From Symmetrospora coprosmae (Eukaryota > Basidiomycota > Cystobasidiomycetes > Symmetrosporaceae): DNA of 64,000 nt. The stretch spans positions 392,375-456,374 of the forward strand of contig VUYT01000015.1 in the NCBI GenBank assembly GCA_008802785.1, given 5' to 3'. This document shows positions 32,800-42,373 of this stretch, piece after piece (the stretch's first letter is position 1; each line of letters starts with the position of its first letter). The position numbers and the translations under genes were made by a program. Under the pieces are notes generated by a model. That model had not been told where the DNA came from. It searched no databases and saw only the letters and a program-made list of their open reading frames with translations.

Positions 32800-34171
32800 A
32801 TGCTCCCATCTATCCGACTCGCTCAAGCAGCAAAGAACATGTCCAAGGTGAGGCAGCGCAGTATGTGACAACCGTGAGCTGGCCGAGGTTTGGTGCTGAA
32901 TTCTGCATCGTGTTTCCCTTTCCCGTCACCTCCGCCCCTTGCCGTCGTGCATCCTCGGATCTTGGTGCACCAAAACGCTTCGCAACGTTGCATTTACCCC
33001 TTACACACTCACCCATTACAGGTATTCTTCGACGTCGCCATTGGAGGCCAGCCCGCCGGCAAGATCGTTTTCCAGCTCCACGATGATGTCGTGCCCAAGA
33101 CCGCCGGTGAGTCTTGCGGTCTGTGGGCCTGTTGGTCCAAATCATTGTGAAAGAGGCTTGCAAGCTAAAAGCCGTTACACTGCCATACTGCAGACAACTT
33201 CCGACAGCTCTGCACTGGTCAGAACGGCTACGGCTACCAGGGCTCCATCTTCCACCGTGTCATTCCTCAGTGAGTCACCACAGACTGCCCCGGCCAGCCT
33301 GCGAGGTTGCCAGTATCGAAACAATGCTAATCTGAGGCATTCAGATTTATGCTGCAGGCGCGTACCGCGTGTTCCAGTCTTGCGGTCTGTGGTTCTGCGG
33401 TCTGTGGCTGACGCTAGGTCTCGCAGGGGGGAGATTTCACCAACCGTTAGTGCTGCGTGTTCCCGGCGGCGTCTGGGCGACCTTCTGGACGTACTTCGGC
33501 ATGTGTGCTGACCCCCACTGCCTTTCCCCAGACAACGGCACTGGTGGAAAGTCCATCTACGGCGAGAAGTGGGTCGTGACAATATCTGTATGCAGTCAAT
33601 CACTCTGACCTTAGTCCCTTGCGTACAGGTTCGCCGACGAGAGTACGTCAGATCTCCGTCCAGACCTACAAGGGTTCCCCGCTGACTGCCATGCGCACGC
33701 ATCACGCACTCAGACTTCACCCTCAAGCACACCGAGGTTGGTGCTTTCTTCCCGCCACTTTGCGGCGATGTCTGCTTCAGACTGACGCCTGCTCCGCTTC
33801 GCCCCAGCCCTACCTTCTCTCGAGTTCGCTTTGCTCGCACCTATCTATACTCGCGGGGCAGCGCGCTAATATGTCTACTCCCTCCTTCACTCCTCACAGT
33901 GGCCAACGCCGGCAAGAACACCAACGGCTCGCAGTTCTTCATCACCACCGTTGCCTGCCCCTGGCTCGACGGCAAGTACGTCGGCGCCCTTCCTTTAGCG
34001 TAAATTGTACAAGGCACTTGACTTATGGATTCGACCGCTCACAGGCACGTCGTCTTCGGCAAGGTTGTCGAGGGCCAGGACATTGTCAAGACCATCGAGG
34101 GCTTCGGCTCGCAGTCTGGCAAGACCAGGCAGAAGATCGAGATCACCAGCTCCGGCGAGGTTGACGCCTAA
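32800..34171 (+). CDS. CYP1: cyclophilin-type peptidyl-prolyl cis-trans isomerase with eleven exons
   Basis: Catalyses proline cis-trans isomerisation; cyclosporin-binding fold. Exons: 32800 or 32839-32847, 33022-33106, 33194-33269, 33345-33357, 33427-33445, 33532-33568, 33629-33642, 33714-33736, 33808-33823, 33900-33975 and 34045-34171. From the ATG at 32839 the protein is 164 residues, the cyclophilin A size; from the in-frame ATG at 32800 it gains [13 protein letters not shown], which looks like a short mitochondrial presequence. Active-site landmarks are intact: FHRVIPQFMLQ (catalytic Arg), [37 protein letters not shown] and [15 protein letters not shown] (Trp). Exons of 13, 14, 16, 19 and 23 bases are each needed to keep the family sequence. 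The intron after FMLQ appears to start with GC (CAG|GCGCGT). Confidence 0.9.
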
Positions 34172-34574
34172 GAAAGGGCCAATCTATCGCACTAGAGATC
34201 TCATTGTAGCAACGCAGTGACGTGTTCAAACGTGCATCTAGCTGCGTTGTGCTCAACAATACGTTCTCGTGCAAAAGTCTCTCGGATCATGGCGAGGCAG
34301 AAGTTAGCACATCAGTCACCACAAGGCATCGGATTTCATCGCTTGGTTGCTATTGACAATTGTCCATCGAGAAGGTCTTAAGCAGACAGGTGGTCGGAGC
34401 CTCAAACAGACGTAGCATGACTAAGGAACGCTTTCTAAAGGCGAGATGGACACTACAACCTGATGTACGAAGGGCTACCGCGGGAATCACAAGCCATGAA
34501 GCTCTGTCGGTCCTGATCCCTCAAGTGCCCTTGCTCCTGCCGCTAGAATGCCATGTCATCATTCCTGCTCAAGC
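34172..34574. other. intergenic, tail-to-tail
   Basis: About 400 bases between two convergent genes. Only 3' untranslated sequence is expected; nothing recognisable is present. Confidence 0.5.
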
Positions 34575-35653
34575 TCAAGCGTCGCCGACGTCGTTGATTG
34601 TCTTTGCGGTCCGGTGGCAGCTGCCCAGCCTGTCTAGAGCACGAAGCTGGCGATCTGAAGGTGGCACAACAATCTTCTGCCTCTGGCTTAGGCCGCGGTT
34701 CTTCTTGATGTTGACGGTGTTGCCCGAGCTGTCCTTGCCCATCACTGACGATGTCTTCCGTTTCTTCGTCGGCTGACCTCCACTGCTGAGGCTAGCGCGT
34801 CTGCGCTTGGCTTTCCCGACTGGGGTACTGAGCTCTGCAGCCTGTTGAGCGGTTCGACGAGGGTTCTTGCGCTCGACCGTAGATTGTTGTCTGGGTGGGA
34901 CTGATGAGACACGTTTCGTTAGCTGAACCCAACGTCCTGAGGACGTCGACATGGCCTGGAAACGACCGGGTACTCACTGTACCTGATGGACAGCGGCACC
35001 CAATGTGTTTTGCCGTCCGAGTCCTCTATTTCCTCCTCTATGATCCACTTCGCCAGCCATGTCGCGGGCCTTTCCCTCCCATGAGCGTAAGGAATGGAGC
35101 CTGATCCACCATTGCTTGGATCGCGCTTGCTACCGTAGACGAGGTCTTGAGACAAATAAACGTATTAGCTTGCACCTTTTCGAGCAGGAGCGTCAGTCGC
35201 GTTCACCTCTGTAGTATGCCGCGGCGGCATCCTGTAGACCCTCCATGTAATCGTATTCTGGCGGCGTTGCCAGTGCAGCAGTCAGCTGTGTTGCAGACGG
35301 GTCTTCCGAGGATCAGCAGACACACCTTGGTCCTCGAGAGGCACGCCGGCGGCTACCTCCCTCTGGCGCACCCTCAGGTTCACCTTCCAAGCCTCAGGAA
35401 CCTGCAAGATCTCCTTGTCTCGCCTGATGGAAGCCATGGCAACCATGCCAGCAATCGCGTCCTTTAGGGCCTTGACATCGATATTCGCGCGCGCTCGCAT
35501 GGCTCGCGTGGCCGGATACTGGAGCTTGAGCATAGTGATGGTGTTGGACATGGCGATGATGCGGGCTCTTTTCAGGGGATAGTGAGCAATACGAGTATAG
35601 GGTGCAGAAGGACAGGAAGAGGGGAAGGGAGCACGGAAGGGAGAGGAAGACAT
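34575..35653 (-). CDS. unrecognised basic, probably nuclear protein
   Basis: I do not recognise this protein. Minus-strand exons 35551 (or 35653)-35324, 35285-35207, 35145-34978 and 34900-34575, with introns of 38, 61 and 77 bases, give 266 residues from 35551. The N-terminus reads LKLQYPATRAMRARANIDVK and KALKDAIAGMVAMASIRRDK, likely helical. The middle has TPPEYDYMEGLQDAAAAYYR and RPATWLAKWIIEEEIEDSDG. The C-terminal third is basic with nuclear-localisation-like runs (GKAKRRRASL, TKKRKTSSV, NIKKNRGLSQRQK). The first intron is very short and its donor was chosen by frame, so that junction is less certain. A chromatin or RNA-linked role is only a guess from composition. Confidence 0.55.
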
Positions 35654-36560
35654 CCAGGCACAGGCAGGCCCGCACGCTCAGTCCCTTCAAAACAACAAGC
35701 GCTTCCCCACCGGCCGCCATTGCGGATGTGTTCCATTGGCCGCTCGCGTCGTTAAGGGACCCTAACGCGGGGTCGCGCTGCCGCCGGTGGATCCGAGAGC
35801 AAGTCCGATAGGGATCTTTATGCCTTGCACGGTCTTCACAGAACGAGCGCATACAACCTGCAGTACAGCTCGCAACTTCGCCGAGACGACTTCATCGCTG
35901 ATTCGCGGAAAGCCAAAGAGTGAGCTCGGCTCCGACCGCGCTTGCCCCGGCGCAGCGACCGTCGCCGCGAGTGCCCCTGTCTGACCCGAGACACCCATTT
36001 TGCTGTCTGCGAAGCAGAGAGGAGATGTCTGGCAATCCCACAGCTGTGAGTCCCCTCACGTCCGAGACCTGTCCCCCTTGTGAAGGACGTTCTTGGAGAG
36101 GTCCCGCCGGCGTCAGTCTGGCACCCGAGGGCGCGCATATAGATCGACGCGCGCAGGAGAGCCCAATCTGCGGCTTCACTGCACCGACAGCAGCGAGCCA
36201 AGGGCCCACGTAGTCGATATGGCACACGCACATCCACCTCCACTGCGGTCTCATCGCCTCGACCGCCCCTGCTGCTGCTGCTAGCACACGGGCTTGGGTT
36301 TTGCAGGACGACGCGTAAACGAGTAGAGCGTGAGCGTGCCGCCGGGCAGCCGCAGCTTCCGAATCTGATGGACTAGCATCACAGTCGGAGTCGTATCGGC
36401 GTGCAGTCTTCACCACTGTCCGAAGGCGATTGCCAGTCGCGCGCAGCTTCCCCTCCACCGGTCGCCACCACCCATCCCGCGGTCCTAGACAGTCGCTACA
36501 CCCTCGCGAAGTCATGCTGACTGACCTTCTCCATTCCACCCTCTGACATTGAATGACTAG
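35654..36560. other. divergent 5' region, possibly with unresolved exons
   Basis: About 900 bases between the basic protein gene (-) and the first firm exon of the next gene (+). A short Ser/Pro-rich frame around 36401-36507 (LSEGDCQSRAASPPPVATT) and an ATG at 36024 (MSGNPTA followed by GTGAGT) may be 5' exons of the plus-strand gene, but I could not join them in frame. Confidence 0.35.
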
Positions 36561-37582
36561 ACAACGCTGGATCCTACCGATCTGCCGCCCACTCCTGCCA
36601 GTGGTAGCGGACTCACGCGGAGCACCTCGAGGGGTGAGTAGCAATGCTGGTTCTCAGACCCAGGGCTCCCGATTCGTTCACTACTGACCCCCGTGCGCCT
36701 GTCCATCCCACAGTGGTCGTCACACCGAAAGGCCGAAAGCTACCGGCCCATGTCGAAGCGCAGATAACGGCCAGCATGGCTATCAGCATGGCCAGATTGA
36801 CCGAGCATGCACGGAAGATCAACACCCATACCTGCAGCAATAAGTGCATATGCGGGCAATGGGCGAGGGTCACCGCTCGTTCGCCTGCGAGCACGTCCCG
36901 TTCGCCTCGAAAGCCGAAAGTCGCGGCAACGGGTGACGGGACGCGGGAGGTGCCATTGACCCTTGTCGAATCATCGCAAGAAGCAGGCGATGCAGATAAC
37001 GGCACACGATCGACGCTCGTGCAGCCTGAGGTGCCAGCCAGCACGATTGAGAGCTCCTCTCCTTTCGGAAGTCAGGCTGCAGCATCCAGTTCGCCCTCTG
37101 CTCGTAAGTCCATGAAACCGCACGGCGAGACGCATTGAGGGTATGCGGGTGATGATTGCGGTCTCACGCTATTGTCACTTGACTTCACAGACACGGCCAC
37201 ACGAGGTGTCAATGTCCGGGCTTGCTTGACGCGTGTTCAGGGGAGCCCAACGACCTCTTCCTCGGGTATCGGGCCTGACCGGATCATCGCTTCCAGGACA
37301 CCAGCCACGATGGAGAGCGAGGGTCCTACGCGTGGTACAGACACTTCGAGAGCATGTACGAGCAGCAGAGTGCCTGCAGCTGCCGATAGGGCACCTGCTC
37401 CTCCGCTAATAAGTACGGCAGCAAGACGGGACAGGCGTGAGGTCTTCACAGCGTCGGGCAAGCAAGGTTTTTTGTCAGCGCTGCGTGAACAAGAACAGGA
37501 AGCGCGCCAGGCTTTGGGTGAGCTTTTCCTGCTTCGTCCAGGAGACAGTGCGCGAGCACAACATCCCCTGATCGCAGGCTGA
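36561..37582 (+). CDS. unrecognised disordered protein, 5' end unresolved
   Basis: Three exons can be supported: 36561-36633, 36714-37103 and 37191-37582, joined in frame by introns of 80 and 87 bases. The N-terminal exons are missing from the model. The protein is Ser/Thr/Pro-rich (PTDLPPTPASGSGLTR). Exon 2 has a stretch that looks structured, KLPAHVEAQITASMAISMAR then LTEHARKINTHTCSNKCICG, with three closely spaced cysteines. The C-terminus carries a helical segment GFLSALREQEQEARQALGEL and ends AQHPLIAG. No family comes to mind. Its stop lies 71 bases before the next gene on the same strand. Confidence 0.45.
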
Positions 37583-37653
37583 GTCTGTCCCCGCACTTCC
37601 GCGGAGCTCTAGCAGGTGGCCGCGTAACGACGAAGCGAGGCGAGCTTCGACCA

Positions 37654-39393
37654 ATGTCTCGATTCGACCCGTACAGCGTGCCCATCGTTCGTTTGCAAGA
37701 GCAGCAGGCGAACAGCTTCGCCAACCCCGGGGCTGGACCCTCGCGGTATGCCTACAGACAAGGCAGTGCCTCGAGCCCGCTTGGCCTAACTTCCAACCTC
37801 TCAGCGACTCGTCCAGCACCTCGTCCGAGCTCTCAGTCAGCGACTTCCGGCACTACAAGTCGGAGATCCCGGAGGTTCGGGTCCTCGTTCTCGAGCTTAC
37901 TCCCAGAGCCGTCATCAGCCGCGCCGAAGCCGTCCCGCAAAGGCAAGGAGCGGGCTGCTTCCTGCCGCCAAGAGCTGGCTATGGGACCAGTTCCCGCTCC
38001 CGCTCCACCCATTACACCAGGCAACACGTCCGCGTATAGTGCCGGTGAGGGTGCTCGAGGAGCTCGTGCCGCCGTCATGCCCGCTGCGGTACGAGCAAGC
38101 CAGGGGGAAGAGGTCGACTGGAACATGCCGAAGAGTCAGCCAACGAGGCAGCTTGATGGAGCATACGGCACCGCAACTCCGCCAAACCTGCGCAAGCTTG
38201 CACACCTCTCTCTTGACGCGCAGCGCCAGCTTGCAACGACTTATGTACGGGAGACGCTTGCCAGCTGGGAGGTTGTCAACGCGAACGACATCCGTGCCTT
38301 GGAAGAAGAGCTCTGCGACGTCCGCTGGATCAGACACGGTCTGCAATATGAGCATCTCGACATAGCGCTCGGCAGGATCATCTGCAACGACGGGCGATAC
38401 CAAGACGGGACCGTGCCAACCGCCGTCCACCCTTCTTTCATCACTTTGGAGGAGGCAGCTCTGATGCGAGGTCGTCTTAAGGAGAAGGACGCGCCGTGTG
38501 CGCACATCAAGCTTTTTTGCAGCTGGATGCGGCTGTATGGCGAAAATTTCAAGGAGTCGAAGAAGGAACGGAAGAGAGAGCGGCACTTGGCGAAAATCGT
38601 TCCCCGGATGATCGCACTCTTCGATGCTTGGGGATTGACGGCAGCGTCTACCATGTGCGCGGTCATGACCCACGGTTTGGGCGTCCCGCTCAGCGTATCG
38701 TCGGCCGTCTGCGTGCATCTCATCACATCGCGACCGGACTTTCTGTCTTCTCCGACATGGCATTCCGGCACAGCAGGCTTTCTCCGCCGAGCAATGACGG
38801 CAGACGCCTTCCGCCAGCACGTCCCGGCGGAGCGCCTAAGCGCGCGCGACTTCCTTCTCAGTCTCACGCTCGACGACATCGCAACCTACCTCCGTGCTCC
38901 ATTGCAGCCAACATTGGCGGAACGGGAGGCCCAGCCTTCGGCGATATTCGGCACCTTCGTGAAAGCGTTTCCAGCTTTCCTCGACCAGCTCAACTCTTTT
39001 CCCGAAGAGATGCGCGACCAGCTGTACGACCTCACTCTCAACGACATCTTCCTCCACTCCCACTACCACTTGGTCCGGGACGCTGCGCCTCGCGGTTGGC
39101 GCTTTCGCCCGCATGTCAAAGAAGAGGGGAGCGATGTCAGCCTTTTCTGCGCCTACCTGGTCATCAAGCAGAGGGAGGAGGATGCAGAGAAGAGAAAGCA
39201 GGAGAAGAAGGCTAGTGCCAAGGCAGAGAAAAAGAGGCTCGGTTCTTTAGCCAGCTTCGCTCAGGTCAAGGCGGTCCAGGCGGTGGCAGCAGCAGAGCCG
39301 GCCAAGGCGGCCGGCTCACCGCAACGAGGACGCAACCGGGCGCGCCGACGACGCAATCGCAAAGGGAGGGCACCTCCTCCAGCCAGTGCATGA
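37654..39393 (+). CDS. unrecognised intronless 579-residue protein
   Basis: A single open frame of 579 codons, unusual here because nearly all neighbours have introns. The first 170 residues are Ser/Pro/Ala-rich and look disordered. From about residue 180 to 500 the sequence looks folded and mainly helical: LAHLSLDAQRQLATTYVRET, DVRWIRHGLQYEHLDIALGR, HIKLFCSWMRLYGENF, FCAYLVIKQREEDAEKRKQE. The C-terminus is strongly basic (GRNRARRRRNRKGRA), as in nucleic-acid-binding or nuclear proteins. I do not recognise the domain; it may be a lineage-specific family. The absence of introns raises the possibility of retroposition, but composition matches its neighbours. Confidence 0.7.
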   Translation: MSRFDPYSVPIVRLQEQQANSFANPGAGPSRYAYRQGSASSPLGLTSNLSATRPAPRPSSQSATSGTTSRRSRRFGSSFSSLLPEPSSAAPKPSRKGKERAASCRQELAMGPVPAPAPPITPGNTSAYSAGEGARGARAAVMPAAVRASQGEEVDWNMPKSQPTRQLDGAYGTATPPNLRKLAHLSLDAQRQLATTYVRETLASWEVVNANDIRALEEELCDVRWIRHGLQYEHLDIALGRIICNDGRYQDGTVPTAVHPSFITLEEAALMRGRLKEKDAPCAHIKLFCSWMRLYGENFKESKKERKRERHLAKIVPRMIALFDAWGLTAASTMCAVMTHGLGVPLSVSSAVCVHLITSRPDFLSSPTWHSGTAGFLRRAMTADAFRQHVPAERLSARDFLLSLTLDDIATYLRAPLQPTLAEREAQPSAIFGTFVKAFPAFLDQLNSFPEEMRDQLYDLTLNDIFLHSHYHLVRDAAPRGWRFRPHVKEEGSDVSLFCAYLVIKQREEDAEKRKQEKKASAKAEKKRLGSLASFAQVKAVQAVAAAEPAKAAGSPQRGRNRARRRRNRKGRAPPPASA

Positions 39394-40270
39394 GCGTGTC
39401 TCTGTAGTTCCGGCACTCGCGCCGCGTGTATCTTCGTCTTTCCTGTCTCACTGTTCAGCAGGCCCCGTTCCCTTCCTGCAATGATTGCCTGCGCTGACGC
39501 ATTTCTCCTCGGAGCTACAGTCCGCCGGTCAGTAGAGGCAGGAAATACTGAGCTCTGCAAGCAGCCGATAGCATCGAGCTATCGAGCTATAGCATTGGTC
39601 TGGCAGTATCGCTGCTTGCTCCTGACGCGTCGCGGATTGTGGCGGGTCACATGAGAGCGGGGACCGACCTCGGGGTTGTGTACCACAGCGTCCGGCAGGC
39701 CAACAGAGCATGTCCAGTCAGCATGCCATGCGTACACTGCCTGTGGGTCAGTGGCTATCAGTGCGTGGCTGCTGTTGTCCTGTCCTCAAGCTTGGGCCTC
39801 GCTCCTTGCTGTCCCCGCTGCCTCCCCTCCCGCCCCGCCTCGCCGCGGCTTGCCTCCTGCCCCATCGAGCACAACGGCGGGCAGGCCTGCAAACAGATAT
39901 GGAAAACACAAAGATAGCAGCGCAGCACGAAGAGCGATGACTGCCACGCGAGAGCATACTGACAGTCTTGCGGCTCGCCGCCAGGCACAGGCTCAGGCCC
40001 GGAGGATGTCGTCCTGGCTTGACTTCGCTCTCATCCTGCAGCCTGCCTCACTCGCACTCGCACTCACACTCTCGTGTCCCCCTTGATCCGGCTCTAGTCT
40101 GCAGAGCAGTCAAGCATCACCCTCTTTACAGTCAGTTTGCGTCCTATACCGCTTCCTCCTCGCCCCGGTGGCATCTGTGAGTTGCTTGTCGCTTGGAAGC
40201 CGTCCAAGCTCGCGCACGGGTGCTGACGTGGAAGACAGACCGCAGACACGAACACCACAACTCAGTTTCG
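39394..40270. promoter_or_regulatory. intergenic, promoter of the single-pass membrane protein
   Basis: Nearly 880 bases. A short tandem ATCGAGCT repeat lies at about 39573-39590, and a (CACTCG)n-like C/T-rich run at about 40050-40075. A frame continuous with the next gene begins at 40193. No other gene is evident. Confidence 0.45.
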
Positions 40271-42136
40271 ATGCAGCAAGCACTTAGCGTATCCGCAAGC
40301 CCGGCGGTTCCGGCCTCTGCGCTCGTGCCATCTACAAAGCCAGCCCTGCCAGATGCGCGGGATGCATCGCAAACCCCCATGGCGCTCTGGCAAGAATCGA
40401 GCATCAATCCGAGCGGCGCCATCTCGCCAGTCACGGTTTCGGCCATTGACGACTATGAGGTCCTCACTCTCACTCTCACCCTCGTCCCGGCGGAACCCAC
40501 CGACTCCGCGCCCGTTACCGACAGCCACGAGAGCCCTGACGGGACTGCTACTATCGGATCAGAGTCCAGCACACACGCGACATCGGCCTCTCCGTCTATC
40601 AAGATCGCAGCCATCCCCTCAATCGTCATCAAACCGGTCGTGCCGACAACGGTAGTGCTGCCAACGGCAACGAGCACCGCTGCCGGGACTTCTACGACAG
40701 CTCCAACAGGCTCGAACGATTTCCTTGAATCGCTCGGTCAGTCCCCAGTGTCCATCGCTCTCACGACTCTCGTATGCACCGGCATCTTGGTGCTCGTCGC
40801 CGCCAGCATTGCCTTCTTCGTACGCCGATGCCGGAAGCAGACGCACAGGAAGCGTCGCATCGTCAGCGGCATCACTGTTCAGCAGGAAGTCGGCCGCTAC
40901 AGCGACAACGGAAGCGATGTGATGCGAGAAACATATGCAGTATCGCTGCCAGCGGATCGCTACAGGACAATCGGACAGCAGCGCTTCAATCCCGTCCTTG
41001 CCGAGAATCACCAGCCTGTTCAGGCGACGGGACACAATCTCATCGACATGGACGTCGATGAAAAGCTGCAGGATGAGATCGACTGGAATAACGCAATGCT
41101 GCAGGAGCGCAGGCGTTCCTCAGTCGACCTGTCGCTCGTACAGCATCTTCAAGCCTCGCACCCCTTCTCCGCACCCTCGGTACAAGGCTCAAGCGCCAGC
41201 CGCATCTTCAATTACGCACCCACTATCGCTTCTTCGGCGTATCTCGACCCTTCGCCCAGTCAGCAAACCCGCTTTGGACGGCAAAGTTACCCCAGCATGC
41301 CCGCACCGAGCGCAACCGCCGTCCAGTTCCTCCAAGTTCCCGCTCGGCCCGATCGACCAGCCTCCTTGACCAGCTCATTCACTCATGCCGTCGACGAGGC
41401 CCTCTCTCTAAACCCGCCAGCACCGCCTCAGTACGCCGCTAGTCCTGTGTCAGCTCCCTCCACCCAACTCTGGCCAGCTAGGGCTCTGAACCAGGTAGTA
41501 GGGATGGTCAACTCGTACATGCCAGCCTCGCCAAATTATGATGAAGAGCGAGCGGATCAGTTCACCTCCTTGCCCGCCCCAATCCGTAGTGGGCGCCGGC
41601 CTTCGACCAGATGGGGGTCATTCGCATCCGTCGGCTCAGCTGCACCAGATCGCAAGGTTCATCAGCAAATGCCTTCCCGCTTCTCGGTAACGACGCTCGG
41701 GACCAACATGACCAACTCTCCTCCCCAGTCGGTGGATGGCTCAGTGTACTCGGACTGGCACATCCGCTCGCCGCAGCGCCTTGTGGTCAACGCACCTCAA
41801 CGACGTGCGGCGCCCAGGCTGATTGCACAGGCTACCCCTGCGCAATCTGGATCCGGATCCGACAGCGGGAGCGACACCGCCGATCTCAGAGCCGATGAGC
41901 CTGCCGAGACAGAATCTGCAAGCGAGAACGAGCACCAGTGGGCTTCAACGCAGCCGTTGGCGCTGGCTCACAAACCTGATTTGAGCCGGCTGGCCAGCAC
42001 ACGATCGGTAGCAACTGTTCAGAGCAGCATCTTCAGTCAAGTGGATGCAGAGGAGGATGGCTATGGCATGACGGAAGAGGAGCAGAGCGCTATGCGAGAA
42101 CTTATTCGCAAGCGCCGGGCGGCGGCAGCACGGTAG
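40271..42136 (+). CDS. single-pass membrane protein with Ser/Thr-rich ectodomain
   Basis: Intronless. The in-frame ATG at 40271 gives 621 residues; one at 40193 would add 26. Residues about 1-150 are Ser/Thr/Pro/Ala-rich (likely O-glycosylated) without an obvious cleavable signal. One strong membrane segment follows, SIALTTLVCTGILVLVAAS then IAFFVRRCRKQTHRKRR, whose basic flank predicts a cytosolic C-terminus. The cytosolic part is long, Ser/Pro-rich and ends in a helical GMTEEEQSAMRELIRKRRAA. This layout resembles fungal wall-stress sensors or axial-budding-type proteins, but no WSC or cadherin-like domain is present, so no family is claimed. Confidence 0.68.
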   Translation: MQQALSVSASPAVPASALVPSTKPALPDARDASQTPMALWQESSINPSGAISPVTVSAIDDYEVLTLTLTLVPAEPTDSAPVTDSHESPDGTATIGSESSTHATSASPSIKIAAIPSIVIKPVVPTTVVLPTATSTAAGTSTTAPTGSNDFLESLGQSPVSIALTTLVCTGILVLVAASIAFFVRRCRKQTHRKRRIVSGITVQQEVGRYSDNGSDVMRETYAVSLPADRYRTIGQQRFNPVLAENHQPVQATGHNLIDMDVDEKLQDEIDWNNAMLQERRRSSVDLSLVQHLQASHPFSAPSVQGSSASRIFNYAPTIASSAYLDPSPSQQTRFGRQSYPSMPAPSATAVQFLQVPARPDRPASLTSSFTHAVDEALSLNPPAPPQYAASPVSAPSTQLWPARALNQVVGMVNSYMPASPNYDEERADQFTSLPAPIRSGRRPSTRWGSFASVGSAAPDRKVHQQMPSRFSVTTLGTNMTNSPPQSVDGSVYSDWHIRSPQRLVVNAPQRRAAPRLIAQATPAQSGSGSDSGSDTADLRADEPAETESASENEHQWASTQPLALAHKPDLSRLASTRSVATVQSSIFSQVDAEEDGYGMTEEEQSAMRELIRKRRAAAAR

Positions 42137-42373
42137 TCTTAGTGACAGTGACAGACCTGGATGTCGCGCGGGTGATGTACCTGTCTAGTTGGTGATGAAC
42201 AACCTGCAACCAAATGACACTGCTTCCGGACATGCTTAAAGAGTTGGCTACATGGATTGCTCGTATCTTGACAGACATTGCTCGGAAACTGAAAGAACTA
42301 CCTTGGAACGATGGTGGTGCATTGAAAGCTGATACATGATGAGAAGACATCATGGGCAGCACCGTTGACCACC

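Noticed and set aside
37915-38820. 301-codon minus-strand frame
   Set aside because: Antisense within the 579-codon open frame, whose plus-strand reading has better composition and a complete start and stop.
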